From the NCBI RefSeq assembly GCF_016097555.1, contig NC_054704.1, positions 28,810,207 through 28,874,206 of the forward strand: 64,000 bases of DNA, in the 5' to 3' direction. Position numbers and translations under genes: made by a program. Below the pieces are notes generated by a model, which saw nothing but the letters and a program-made list of their open reading frames with translations, did not search any database and was not told the DNA's origin. Shown here piece after piece: positions 1 through 23,600 of this stretch (positions are counted from its first letter, which is position 1; each line of letters opens with the position of its first letter). Origin of the DNA: Gigantopelta aegis (taxonomy: Eukaryota; Mollusca; Gastropoda; Neomphalida; Peltospiridae).

Positions 1-533
1 AACAACATGGCACTAATTATGAAATTGTTGGGTGTTGGGGAATTGATGGGTTACTTTAAAAAAAGAGCAGGATTGAAGTCAAACACTTGACTGTTTTCAA
101 TCCACTACCCCACTTATTTTGGCTTGATTTGTGTTATACTGATGCTAAAAATGTAAGCACCTTAAAAAAATCCTGGGGAAAGGCCTGATGTATAACAAAA
201 CAAAATGCAAGGTTTATGATAAAATTACTAAAAATCAATGACAATAATACAGAGACTTTGTAAGAAAAAATTTTGGGGGGAGGTTATGGTGTTTTATCAG
301 TGGTAGGGCTCACTGGATTGGTACACGGCTCTCTATAGCAGCAAACAGACTGTCGTTATAGCTCTTCAGTTTTTCACACAAAATTATGCGCTGTCGTCAG
401 TTTGTCCACTGAAATTCTGTTGTGTGTATTAATTGAAGTATACCGGTGGTTTATGAGGGGTTTTTTCTGTTTTAAATATACTGATAGAAGGAGAAATAAT
501 AATATTACTTGTGAGTGAAGTATTAAATTGTAG
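1..533. other. Intronic lead-in, no exon recognised
   Basis: This stretch precedes the first recognisable KIF4 exon. I see no splice-bounded open frame resembling kinesin-4 stalk in it, so it is read as the 3' part of an intron whose upstream exon lies before the window. It is AT-rich with short poly-T and poly-A runs. Just after the exon, at 701-738, an 18-bp unit (GTGTTAAAAAGTGAAGTG) is repeated twice. Confidence 0.6.
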
Positions 534-11196
<10,663 letters not shown>

Positions 11197-12745
11197 TTAT
11201 GTATCCCAGATTGAAGGGATGTTATTACCAGCATCAATAATGAGGTGCATTCAGAATGTTGCGAGCTCAAGTTACATCTACTGGAGCAATGTAAAATATT
11301 TGCATAAACATTTTTCAATGTGGTCATTTTGTACCTCGGTACATTTGATCCAGTGCTGCTTTAAGTTTGCTATCCAGTCATGATCGAAGAGGACTCTAAA
11401 AACATCTTCAACAAAAGCAATGGAGCAAATTAGTTTTTCTCCATAATTCACCTTAAAGTTGAGATAGGTGGTGAAATAACTACGTCAACAAGAGGAATAT
11501 GAGTTGTGAGTTCGGCCTCACTGTCAACCATGAGCATGATTCCCTCTTGATCATTTCATAACATTGACAAACATTTTGTCCGATCTGCTTTGTAAGCCCC
11601 ATTAATCATAGTGCCTGTATGAATGTAACTGCATCTTTTTGAACTCTGTATGTCCAAAATTGAAAACCGTGATATGGTACATTCCTGTAATATCACCATT
11701 GGTTTTATTACATGAAAACTCGTTTTATATGGAACATGGATATGCTAAGGGTATTTTTAATGCCCCCAGTCCAGTTTATACAATTTTTATCCAATATATA
11801 CAATTTTGATGTTAAATTAAGTCATTAGGTGTCCACACACACACACACACCCCCCCCCCCCCCCCAGCCCCCACCCTGTTTATTCTCTTGGTTTAAAACA
11901 TTTAAAAAAGAAATTAAATACACAGTAGTGATACTCCTACAATGCTTACACTAAGTTGCTTGGAGTTTGCATCATAAGCTTATGAACAGTCACAAATATA
12001 AGTAATAACAGCCAAAAATATTGGATGATAACAGACATTTGATTTTAAGAGTTGGCATTTCTGCTTTTATGATACCAGTGCATCATCATTCATGTGTACA
12101 CATTAATTTATTATGCCATCATCACTCTGGTCTGCATTTATCATTTTGGATTTGGACTGCAGTATCAATATAGGTGCAGCTATTGCAATAATACACAGTG
12201 TTATATTATTTGTATCCAGAGTATATGGTAGGATTGATTCCTCTCCATGGTCCCTATCAAGCTGTATCAGTCCGATCAGTACTCCACGTCTGATACACCA
12301 CAGACTGGCATTGATTGGGCCAAATCTAGCCTGTCTGAAGGGACCAATTTCAATACTCCCTTACATGTCAGTTTGACTGTTCATATGTTATGCCAGGACT
12401 ATAAACACCATGTCAATATCTGGTTTACTTTGGAATACTTGGGTTTCATGAAATTAAACACGTTTTTATAATTCAAGCATCTAGTGTAAATAAACTTCAT
12501 CATTGGTGCACATATTTGTATTTGATTTTGAAGGCCATGGTCAATTCCAGGAATATATTTATAGTGGTCATCAGATGGGTTTTTTTAAAGCATACAGTCT
12601 TAATACTCACGCAGACAAGTTGACACATCTCGCAACATCACACTTGCACCACATATTTAAATTTAATGCACCACCAAATTTAATGCAAGTCGTACCAGCT
12701 CTGATGATTCCACATACAATTTCCAAAGTAGCTTTTTTTATGTAG

Positions 12746-12996
12746 TGGTTGGTCCATCAGGCTATTTCTCATTCCAGCTAGTGCACCACAACTGATATAT
12801 CGAAAGTCATGGTATGTGCTATCCTGTCTGTGGGATGGTGCATGTAAAAGATCCCTTGCTACTAATGGAAAAATGTGGGTTTCCTTTCTAAGACAAGACA
12901 TCAATACGTATTACCAAATGTTTGACATCCAATAGCCTTGATTTATAAATCAATGTGCTTTAGTGATGTTGTTAAACAAAATAAACTAACTTTTAA
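12746..12996 (+). mobile_element. SINE, class A, 5' truncated, with TSD
   Basis: Lacks the tRNA head, begins in the core (GGCTATTTCTCATTCCAGC) and ends GTTGTTAAACAAAATAAAC. TTTTATGTAG flanks both sides (12736-12745 and 12997-13006), so it inserted in this truncated form. Confidence 0.75.
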
Positions 12997-14509
12997 TTTT
13001 ATGTAGAAAATGTATATTTCTGCAACCTATATGTATATATGTGTGTATAAAAAAATTATGAATAAAAATTAATTCTGCTTTATTGTTTGTAGATTGCAGG
13101 ATAAAAAGAATAGGTTAAAGCTGTAGATCATTGGTGAATGGGAAATTTAGCTCGTCAAGCCAAGCAGAGTTCCCCATTCTTGTCAGTTAAAAGTAATGAA
13201 TATTGATATCTCGGTAAATTTTACTGAATAAACGTAAGAAGTGGTCGTTTTATTTATTCAATGCTTGAGAAATCCAGTAGCTATATGGAAGTCATAAATG
13301 TAAGTAAACACTACACTTCCTACAATACATATTTGTGAAAATCCTTCAAAATCTGGATTGTTATTTCACTGAATGTTTTAAGTTTTGTTACTACACATTT
13401 TGTGATCCAAAAATGGGCATTTTCTATGCTTTAAAAAATTGGTATGGACATTTTGTGACAAATCCTTTACACTTGCCAAGAATAATAATAAACTATGGTT
13501 CATGCATGTTGCCTGGTTACACAAGACCATTTGTTAGCAGATCTTTTATATACATTTTTTGGTTGATGGGATAGCACATACCACCTTTAATATGGAACTT
13601 AAAGAATAACGTGTTGGTATATGTAACTACTACTCCATAATGAGCCTAGTGGTACACTAATGGGTTGGAGCTGGTATTTGCATTTTAGGGCACGTTAAAA
13701 AGCTTTTAATTTGGATGGGTAAGACTTTTTAGTAGGATTGGGGTTAAAGGTAGAGATTTGTTTGGAGGGATTGATATCACGTTCATTGAAAGAAATGTCG
13801 TTTGACATCTATTGTGTTGGCTAATGTACATTATTTCTTTTATTGGTGAATCTGGTTTCACTTTTGAGCTTAACAATCTGCTTTAGTAATTTGACTGCTT
13901 ACAAGTTTATGAAAAGCCATAGGACATAACAATTCCTTTGTAATTTCCAGTGCTTTAATTTTATTTAAAATTTCCAAACATTTCTCTTAATACTGTGGCA
14001 CTGAATAAAAAAAACTGAAACTCTACATCCAAGCACTAATGTATAGTTCAATTTATTCCATTTTATGAAGATTAGGACAAGTTCTCAACAAGTAAGATAA
14101 GATGGTGCTATATATTTTGACGGTTTCAAGTTTAATCCTCCCCTCCCCCCCCCCCTTCCATACACCAAATGTCCCATTTAATACCTGTAGTTTGATCAAT
14201 GGAACACAATTTTCAAATTGTATTTACATGCCTTACCATGCTTGAAATATTGAAAGATACAATTAATTTTTTTAATTTCATACTTATTAGTCAAGATGTG
14301 TGATGGTCTTATGACCATTTTTATGAAATTATTTGTGTATATATTGTAAATATAAAATGTGAACAGTCATGTTGTTGTTGTTTTTAATATAATGTATCCA
14401 CTATTCACGGTTCCGGATACCTCTGCAATATTAAATATTTGTCGTTTGTTAATGGTTTTTTTTTTTTAGTCATTTATCATTAATGTGAAAGATCTGCACC
14501 ACATTACAG

Positions 14510-14650
14510 GATCTACACCACTATGAACCAACCCACTGTCCACAACCTGTTTGAAAGTGCAAATAAAAGACCCCATAGTGCTCATCAATAAAGGGTAGTC
14601 TATGACTGCAATATAATTCATTAAAAGCAATCATTCCTTTCCTTTTTTCA
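14510..14650 (+). mobile_element. Decayed SINE fragment
   Basis: GTGCAAATAAAAGACCCC and AAGGGTAGTCTATGA are recognisable core pieces; ends are lost. Confidence 0.4.
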
Positions 14651-15089
14651 TAGTAGTTCTCTAATCATTAATGGCCTTGAAATCATCAATAAAAGAAAGA
14701 CTGAAGTTTTATTTAGTTTATATTTTTATCAATAAAAAAACTAAGAAGATAGTATTTTTATTACTTTACAAATATACAGTTTCAACTGCACAGTCCACAT
14801 AAGTAAAGTGCACTTGACTAAGACTTTCAAACACCAGTCTGTATCGGTGATTTTGCTGGTCTAGCCGAATGTAATAAACAGATGGAAACCAATTTGTGGC
14901 CAATGAAACATATTTTTTTATTAATACAGCTTTTTTAAAACAACCAGCACCAACATTAAATACATTCATCTAAGAATATCTGTATATATACAAAACGTCA
15001 TGTAGTTTTTTGTTGTCAACCCAAACTGATTTTACTTTCACAATATTTTCATACTTATGAAAGAAAAAATAAATCTGTACTATAAACAT

Positions 15090-15205
15090 TAGAACAACGA
15101 AAAACACACCAGCATGTTTGAAACAAGAAAATATATTTAATGTTTTATTTTATTTTTAAAAAGGATCCACTAGTCGGAAACATGTTACAATAGCAGAAAA
15201 CGGGA
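15090..15205. mobile_element. Decayed right half of the same TTAA MITE family
   Basis: It shares AACAAGAAAATATATTTAA and TTAGTCGGAAACAT-TTACAAT with positions 32885-32955, in the same order and orientation, but lacks a clean terminus. It lies in the IK 3' flank. Confidence 0.5.
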
Positions 15206-15502
15206 TAGCTCATTTCAGGTACATTAAAATCTCAAAATGTGTGTGATATAATGGTTAACTTTCGAAAAGTACTTTGACACGGTTTATAAATTTACCCATA
15301 CCATAGCCGTATGTTGAATTTTGTTGAATATAAATGCTTACACTTGTATTGTAAAATGTCTAGGACTTTGTTATTACTGTAATACAATAGACACCACAAA
15401 AACGGACTAAAAACCAATGTATACTTCTGTCAATAGGTTTAGACAGCCTGTTCATATCCCACAATGTTTCAATGCATGCTAAAACCATCAGACTGCAACC
15501 AT

Positions 15503-15662
15503 TATCTTGGCTCTTTTCCACCATGTTCAAAGCCAGTCACTTTTCTGTTTTTAATCATGTTTATTCTCAAACCATTGGACTACATTTTTCAGTATCTCGG
15601 CTGTTTTCCACCGTGTTCAAATCCAGTCACTTTTCTCTTTTTAATAATGTTGTTTATCTGCT
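15503..15662 (-). repeat. Tandem duplication of the IK terminal codons and 3' UTR
   Basis: About 90 bp around the IK stop codon occurs twice in tandem. The coding copy (about 15569-15660) reads KVTGFEHGGKQPRY-stop on the minus strand. The downstream copy (about 15481-15570) reads KVTGFEHGGKEPR-stop. The copies are 88-91 bp apart and differ at scattered sites, so the event is not recent. The second copy lies in the 3' UTR and should not be translated unless a splice change skips the first stop. Confidence 0.8.
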
Positions 15663-18600
15663 GAAGTTCACGATCTAGTTTAGATTTCTCATCTTTAGGT
15701 CCAGTGCGCCTCGTTCGCCGCCCATCCGACATCTTAACACCATACTGGAAAGCAGCTCTGTAAATAAAAAGAAGAATAGTTATGACATTACTCCACTTGA
15801 TATGTCTTAAAGTATTTAACTTTCTAGATACAAATTTTATATAAATAAAATTTAATCAATTTTTTTTGTAAATTAAAACAAATATGCAATGAATTGATCT
15901 TCTGTGCAATATAGATGAAGATTAAGAACAATTATACAGCCACATTATTGATGGCATGGTTGAAATATCAAGGTGTTGTATGCAAGGAATCAACCTCATC
16001 TGAAGATTTGTACTAAGAATAAGACTCTTAGTCCACTGTCATTTTCTGTTAACATAGTATATAAATTCAGTCCATGGTACATGGAATACCAAACTGACTA
16101 ACCAGTCCAACTGTAACTAAATGTGACTTACTTGGGTAATGCTTCCTTATTGGACATGTAGTCACTGTATTCTTCTTGCGTGTCAAAATCCCAGCGTCCA
16201 ATGGGACCCTTCTTGTTTCCTTGATCCATCTTGGTGTAATCGACTTCATCATCAGAATCACCAAATGCATCAAAGGACTCCATCATTCTACATGTAATAA
16301 ACACATTCATTGATTATCAAAAGTGAAAAAATTAATTTGGAAAGGTATTTTAAAAAAACTTGTTTTATAAGACATACAAATCGGGATAAAATACCTGTCA
16401 TATACTGTAACACTTAAAAGAGTACAAACTTTACCAGTAAAAATAAAAATTCATTCACTCTTGGGTTTTCTTTTTTAAAGATTTATAAGCAGAAAAAATT
16501 AAACTGATGCAACTGCTGCAATAAATAAAATGAAATGCACCATATTTTAATTCTCTCAAACTCTTGAAAAGCATATTCAATGTTACATCACATGATTCAG
16601 CAAAAATGATTGATTAATTTGTTCTACTATGGCACTAAGAAGTGTGGTTTTGGTTCACGTTTAAGTGTACTCGCCCAGGATAGCATTCTGCATAGCTGTC
16701 AATCTCACTCTTTGCCTTGAGCTTCTTCATTCTGTCCTCCTCCGTTTTAGCTGCTTTTCTGTCGATTAAAATAAGTTAAAAATATATAAATTATTACATG
16801 CTGGCTATTGCAAACAAATTTATATTTGTTTATTTAACTAATGTGTACCATTTTATTAATTATTTTTTCTTTAAAAATTAACTCTTTACATGAACAGTTA
16901 TCTTCTGAGAACTAAATAATGGCAGTGTGATTTTGCTACATGATTTAAACATGATCTAATGATACAACCACCCAAACTACTTCAATAATCCTAAATTTGT
17001 CAACTAATAAAAAAGATGGCATATGGCCATGCAAATTATTTTTAAAAGCAATTCTGTGAAATTTTGTACAGCTTATGACTTTATAAATATTCTTATGGTT
17101 ATTTTAAACATTTAAGTGTCGACAGATAAAACATACTTGATTTTCTCTTCTTCCAACTCGGCAAAATCCTGAAATAGTGGAAATACCAACAATAGTAACA
17201 ATTTATTTTATTGGTTATTAAATAAAAAGACACTGAAACAAGACTTTAATAAACTAACAAAAAGTAGTCCCCATTTAAAAAACATATGTAAGGAGAGACA
17301 TTAAGGACATTTCAACAACATTAATTTTTTGAAGGAAAAATGTTAAAATACAAATCCATTTGAATACAAATTGTAAATTGAAACCAGCTATACACTGGAA
17401 CAGTACGATATTTAAAAAACAGAACTATGTTTAGTACTCATGTTTTGAGATTTTCTGAAATAAAAGTAGGTTTTTTTGAATGACACCACTAGAGCACATT
17501 GATTTATTAATCATCAGCTACTGGATGTCAAACATTTGGTCATGTTGACACAGTCATAGGAAACCCACTACATTTTTCCATTAATAGCAAGGGATCTTTT
17601 ATATGCACCATCCCACAGACAAGATAGCACATACCACTGGCTTTGATATACCAGTCGTGTTGCACTGGCTAGAGCAAGAAATAGCCCAATAGGCCCACCG
17701 ACGGGGATTGATCCTAGACCGACCGTGCATCAAGGGAGCATTTGACCACTTGGCTACGTACCACCCTGCTTCTCTGAAATGACAACCAAACACATTTAAA
17801 TGTTTTCAACTTACTTTAAACTTGTCATTGATGTTCTTGACAATGTCTTTAGCTGAACCTGCTGGTTTGCTGACATCATCCTATAAAGAAAGGTCACACA
17901 ACACAAATGAGTAAAATGATACCAAACAATAAGTCTTTTTACCTGTGAACATTATTATAATGAAATATAGGTCTCTACATGATACATTAATACTGCAGAG
18001 TATGCAAAATAAATTGTCCTCCTATTTTATAGGTAAAGTCATTTCTAGCTGATGTTTGTTATGTTAATATTTATTTTACATTCTAAACAGTACAAAGGTG
18101 TGTAATGCCCACTTAAAAATAAAAACTGAAATGATTTTTAAAAGCTGAAAACTCAAATAAAGGTAATATTAAAAGATGAAACTAGAGAAAAAAAAATTAA
18201 ATCATGTCCCTGGGTATAATATACTGTTCAATCCCTGGGTATAATATACTGTTCAAGATGAATTAAATTCAGAAACATATTAGCCAAAATATTTTTTTTA
18301 TCATAAGATTTCCCGAGTTAAGAAACTGAGAAGATTCAAGACTTACATGTCTAACTTCTTTCATTTCATGTTAAGACTATTGCTAAAACATACCTTACTT
18401 TACATATTTTCCATCACGTACACATCACATAAAACCTTTCTTCATTTCTAATCTGCCTTGATGAATCTAGCAGTTTGAAATGTGTTTAAAACGAACATAA
18501 ACAAAACTCGAAAACACTTGCCTCTTCCATTGGTTTTTCAAAATACGACTTCCTCTTCTCTCTATCCCTGTCTGATCGGTCTCGATCTCTGTCCCTCTGT

Positions 18601-20610
18601 CTGTCTTTGTCCCTATCATCACGATGTCTATCACGACGGTCTGCTTCTCTGTCTCTAAAGTCACGTTCTCTGTAAAAATAAAAAACATTAATGAACTTCA
18701 AATAGTTAAATTAAGGTACAAAATGTTTAATGACATAATAGCATCAATTAATCAGCTATTCACCTTCAAACAAACAGTCTATATGAGAGAGGAAACCTTT
18801 TTCATTCAAGAGTTTACATTTATAATATCAGTCTATTATATGCATTCTACATGCACTAAAACGAGACAAAGTTTCATCTATGTTTGGTCCATATCTGACT
18901 TGAATACGAGAGGATACATACATGGCAGATGGCAGATAGCAAATGAGTTGGCTATATAAACACCAAAATGTGTATTAGCAGAAAAATACTGTAGACTGGG
19001 GATTACTTGACAATAGACAATATACAAACTAACATGAACACTGCAAAAAAACAAAACATAAATGCCTTCGAACACAATTTGACTGTCATACATTCAATGA
19101 ATCAACAATGTACAGTATTCATGTAGAAATAACATAATTTGTATAATATGAAAGCTATTAATCCTAATTGTTTAGTAGAGCTAAGAGTACTATAACGAAC
19201 ATAACTAAATTTGCAAATGTTACTGCTATCAACTTTATTGGTGGTGCCCTATCATAATCATGGTACATTATGTCCAGTTAAAATTTTGTCCATTCAACTA
19301 ATGTGTTATAATTGTAAATGTAATTCATCCTTTGCATCACACTATTGGAAAATGCTGATGGATGAATATTAATAAAAACGAAAAGCTTAAAGGCACAATG
19401 TTCTTAGCTACCAAAAATATGTTTCGATATCAATGTAACTGTTCCATGTCCTGAATCTCACATTTTATACCAATGGACATGTCCCTGTCTTAATTCTCAC
19501 ATTTTTAATAAAAATGTACCTGTCCCTTTCTCTGTCCCGATCTCTGTGGGAGTCTCTATCACGATCGCGATCTCGGTAACCGTCTCTTTCCTTCTCTCTG
19601 TCCTTTTTTTCCTTTTTGTCTTTCTGCTTGGAGAAAGATGGAATGTACTCCCCAATACCTCCATAGATGCTGAAAACACATTAATTCATATTCATTTAAA
19701 AGTACAATACTTTATTGATGAAATAAAAAAAATCACCATGTAATTGCAATGTCTCAACATGTTAAACATTTACTTGTTTGTCCTGCTAGTAATAAATACA
19801 AAAATAAAGCCAACCGAAGAATTTATATTGATTAAATAAATTTCTCAATCTGTTTTAATTTAAAAAGGACTACCAAAGGCCATAAATTTAATTGTCTTTT
19901 ATAGGTAGGAGTCCTTTGTAGTTCAATTAAATTATAATATTAGACATGTAGATTTCATTACAATTATGAAACTGCTCAGACCCCAGTTTCAGAACTGCTG
20001 ATGTTCGAGGCTTTCATCAATGACAGATTAATTAGAAAGCCCTTGACTGATATCATTTGATGTACCAATGCCCAAGACAGTTGAAAGTTGAAGGAAAATG
20101 TGTAAATCTTACTTGTCATCAGCTCCAGCCAGCTTTTCTTTTGCTTTATCATCATCCTTAATTTTACCTACAAATACAACACACATAATCTTGAGTGAAC
20201 TGAACCTTTACTATAAAAAAAGAGATGTATTTCTAAAGAAAGTTGGCAATATTCTTAATACAGTTTTGTGTGGAATGCTATAATATGACTGTGAAATTCA
20301 AAACTATATCTGGTACCTAAAGGTTTGAAACTTGTCACAGTTCACTATGATGCTTAGATTCTCAAATCTAGTTTGTTAATTTCTGTTTTATTTTATTTGG
20401 TTTAATTTGTTTCTGTTTTTAAAATGTACACACCACAAGGTGAAATGTATTAATATTTTAATGTTTTAGCTGTATAAATTTCTTTGTTTGTAAGAAATCA
20501 TAATAACTTACTGAAAGGTGAAATAGGCTTACTGTCTACTACAATATAAACTATTTAGTGTAGCACACTTCAGATTCCTATTACTCATGTCTGTGTGTCC
20601 ATGTGTCACA

Positions 20611-20641
<31 letters not shown>

Positions 20642-23600
20642 TGTGTGTGTTAAGCAAACTAAAAGAAGTATAAATAATATAATAACCTTTATCCTTTTTC
20701 TTCATTTTCTTTACTTCTCGCTTTCCTTGTCGGAGATATGAGAGAATCTGGGTGAGCTTGTTAATCACTATGTCATTAGTTGTCAGAGTAGTTGTAGCCT
20801 GAAACATAAATTCCATTTATTACCAGTACATTTACAAGGTTGTAAAAAAAAATTAAAATTAAAACATTCACAAAATATTAATTAGGGATGTTCTAAAATT
20901 TATTACAAGGGGTAAGGTGGAGGTAATGTAATTATTATGTTATATCTTGTGGGTTTACCACATCTTTTTCCAAGTCTCTCAAACTTGAACCTTTATGTCA
21001 CCTATTTATGGATTATGCAAAAATAAATGTAGGTAACCCATTTCCTTTTACCTAACCCACTATGTCCATATAAATGATGTTCTAAATGTATAACGCTAAA
21101 AACAAATAGGTTACAAAATCAGATTTGTGTTAGCAACACGCAAATGAAATAGTCATTTTCACTATTATCAGAGCCTGTTTTCCCATATGCATCGTATAAA
21201 TAAAACTTGAGTTTATCGGAACCAATGGGACTTCTTGCTTTCAACCCACAAATTATATGTATATGCATAGGCACCAAAACCTTAAAAAATTGACTTTAAA
21301 CATTATGTACATCACACACGTTGAGACAATATTAATTAGTAACTTTTCTAGCATGGTTAAAAAAAACTAAACAAAAACTAGCAAATCCAAATGTGAAAAT
21401 GTACAAACACTTAAATGCAATTTCTGGTCAAAAAAAAAAAAAAAAGTAAATAAAAGCATTACCTTTCAATTATAAACATGCTTAATATTTTTACTTACAT
21501 TCCTAATTTTTGCTATTTTTCATGTACTGTAATAATACGTCATGAACACCGTACCTCTAAACTTGGACAGTCAGCTTTACTCCTGATAAGAGTGGTCGGA
21601 ATATCTGACTCGACAAAGTCATCCTCCAAGTCAACGACATATGCCATTCTTTTTGGTAGGAATAGTTCATTTCTCTCCAGAGGTTTCACTTTCAATAAAG
21701 TGCGATATACATTTTTTGCTGAAAAACAAACCGAAAAACAAAAAATAATGCAAAGGATTTTCACAAAATTCTAGACCATTACTTTATCAGAGGTTATCTC
21801 ATGTTTAATAAGGCAAATATTGGAAATGCCTAGTGAACATTTTCATTTTTAATGTCAAAAAATATGTTACTTACCCATTTTTGTCTTGAACTGGATTTTA
21901 TCTTCTGGATTTTCTTCTTCTTCCCTTAAATTAAAACACTAGTTACTATTTTTTTTTTTAAACACAAGAGAAATAACTGATTTAAGACGACAGTACTACT
22001 GGTACTATATACAAAACAACTTTGCTATACAAATAATTTCTATCCTGGAATTTTGGTTTACTGGATGATCCAGCTGTGTTTGTGAAACAATTTCTAGAAA
22101 ACCCATTATAGACTGTAACCTATCTGTCATTATTCTTTTTGATGTAGAAATAAAATACAATCAGATTTTTAAAATAAATCACTTGTCAGCTGAACAAATA
22201 TTATGGGATGACAAAATGCATTTTGTACGATGGTGCATGAAAGTGTAATCTAATAATAAGACTGAAATAATTGTTTGAAATGTACTATAGATTCTTACTT
22301 CTTTTGAGTGACAGCTTTTTCCATAGCATCCTCATCTTCTATTTCTTTTGATGAAATTTCAGCTCGGACCTTAAAATTAAGTTCTCAGTTAATTATGAAG
22401 GTTTTTTCTGGCAACACAATGTTAATTATTTTTGATGTTCAATGATTCTCAAAACAAATTGTTTTAAAAAGCTAGCTGCCAGAAGTGTAATTTCAGATTT
22501 TAATAAATTGCAGTCTGTTAAACAATACTTTTAGAAAAATATAAATTTTCAAATAATTTTCTTTAAAAACTAGCAAATTTATACTACAATCAATTTTTTT
22601 TTTTTAATTAATTTTTTTACTCATGTTTGCAAACAGAACTATTCTCATTATTTTTAGAGATTTGGTAGCCTATGATACAGAAACCAGGAATTAAAATAAC
22701 AAAGCTCTTTCAGGTATTTACCTTTTCAAGTAATGCATAATCAAGACCTTTCACCAAGTGAGTATGTTCCATATCTCCTCCCAGATACTTGGACTCTTGA
22801 ATAACTTGCTTTCGACGCTCAGCATAGTTCTCTCCCCTGATGAAAAAAGAAACCTGCTTGTTTACAATCCAGTTGAATGCATGTATAATTTACTTTATCA
22901 GTGGCAAAATGTAGTTCTTATATATATATTTAAAAAAAATAAAGAATTATATTGGAATATGTAATATTCATTACATTATAAAATATTTTTCAAAATGCAA
23001 ACTGAAGAAAATATCTAAAATAAATTGTTTAACTTACCGGTAAGTACATTTTATAACTATGCAACATTACAATTATTATCAATTTAAAGTAACTGTAACT
23101 GTGTAATTCAAAAGGAAAGGAATTTTTTTTCAACATAAGCACATTTGAAATACTATTTTTTGGTGAAGTACATGGCTATTTTGACATCTGGCCTCAAGAG
23201 AATATACATTCATATGCAGTCTGGATAACCTTAGCATAGCCTTTGATGTACCAGTCATGGAAAACTGCTTGGAATAGGAAAAATAAATTGACCACAAAGG
23301 GTTAACAATCCCATGAATCATTAGTCCAGACTTTCTGCCAGAAATAATTTGAGGGTATGTATTAAAAAAAAAACAGACAATAAATACTCTTACTAGTTGG
23401 TTATGTGTTTGAAATGTTTTGAAAGTGAACAATGCATTTCATGCACTTGACAAATTTTAAATTGCAGTCACTATCATCTATTTAAAAATTAAGAAAATAT
23501 ATATCCATTACTTTTGAAGATTTTGGGATAAGTAATTTTACCCTTGGTAACCTCTGGCAGAAACCCTAATTAAACTTCAGGCAGGCACTACACCCCACCC

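Larger units (their letters stand above)
11197..15588. other. Convergent intergenic region between KIF4 and IK
   Basis: This holds the KIF4 3' UTR, whose end is not defined, and the IK 3' UTR. Candidate poly(A) signals for KIF4 are ATTAAA near 11911 and AATAAA near 12489. For IK on the minus strand, TTTATT (read as AATAAA) occurs near 15144 and 14932. It also contains an AC tract running into poly-C (11837-11866), a poly-C run (14140-14156), a 5'-truncated SINE (12746-12996), two decayed SINE pieces and an old MITE fragment. No further gene was recognised. Confidence 0.6.

Noticed and set aside
11260-11620. Possible transposase remnant on the minus strand (WIANLKQHWIKC in one frame)
   Set aside because: One short stretch is reminiscent of a transposase C-terminus, but neighbouring frames give no support and it lies in the KIF4 3' flank; too weak to annotate.
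16278-16287. Upstream acceptor for IK exon 18 (before AATGATGGAG)
   Set aside because: It would put the exon out of frame with the preceding CYPGR; the acceptor at 16278 gives the length seen in human RED.
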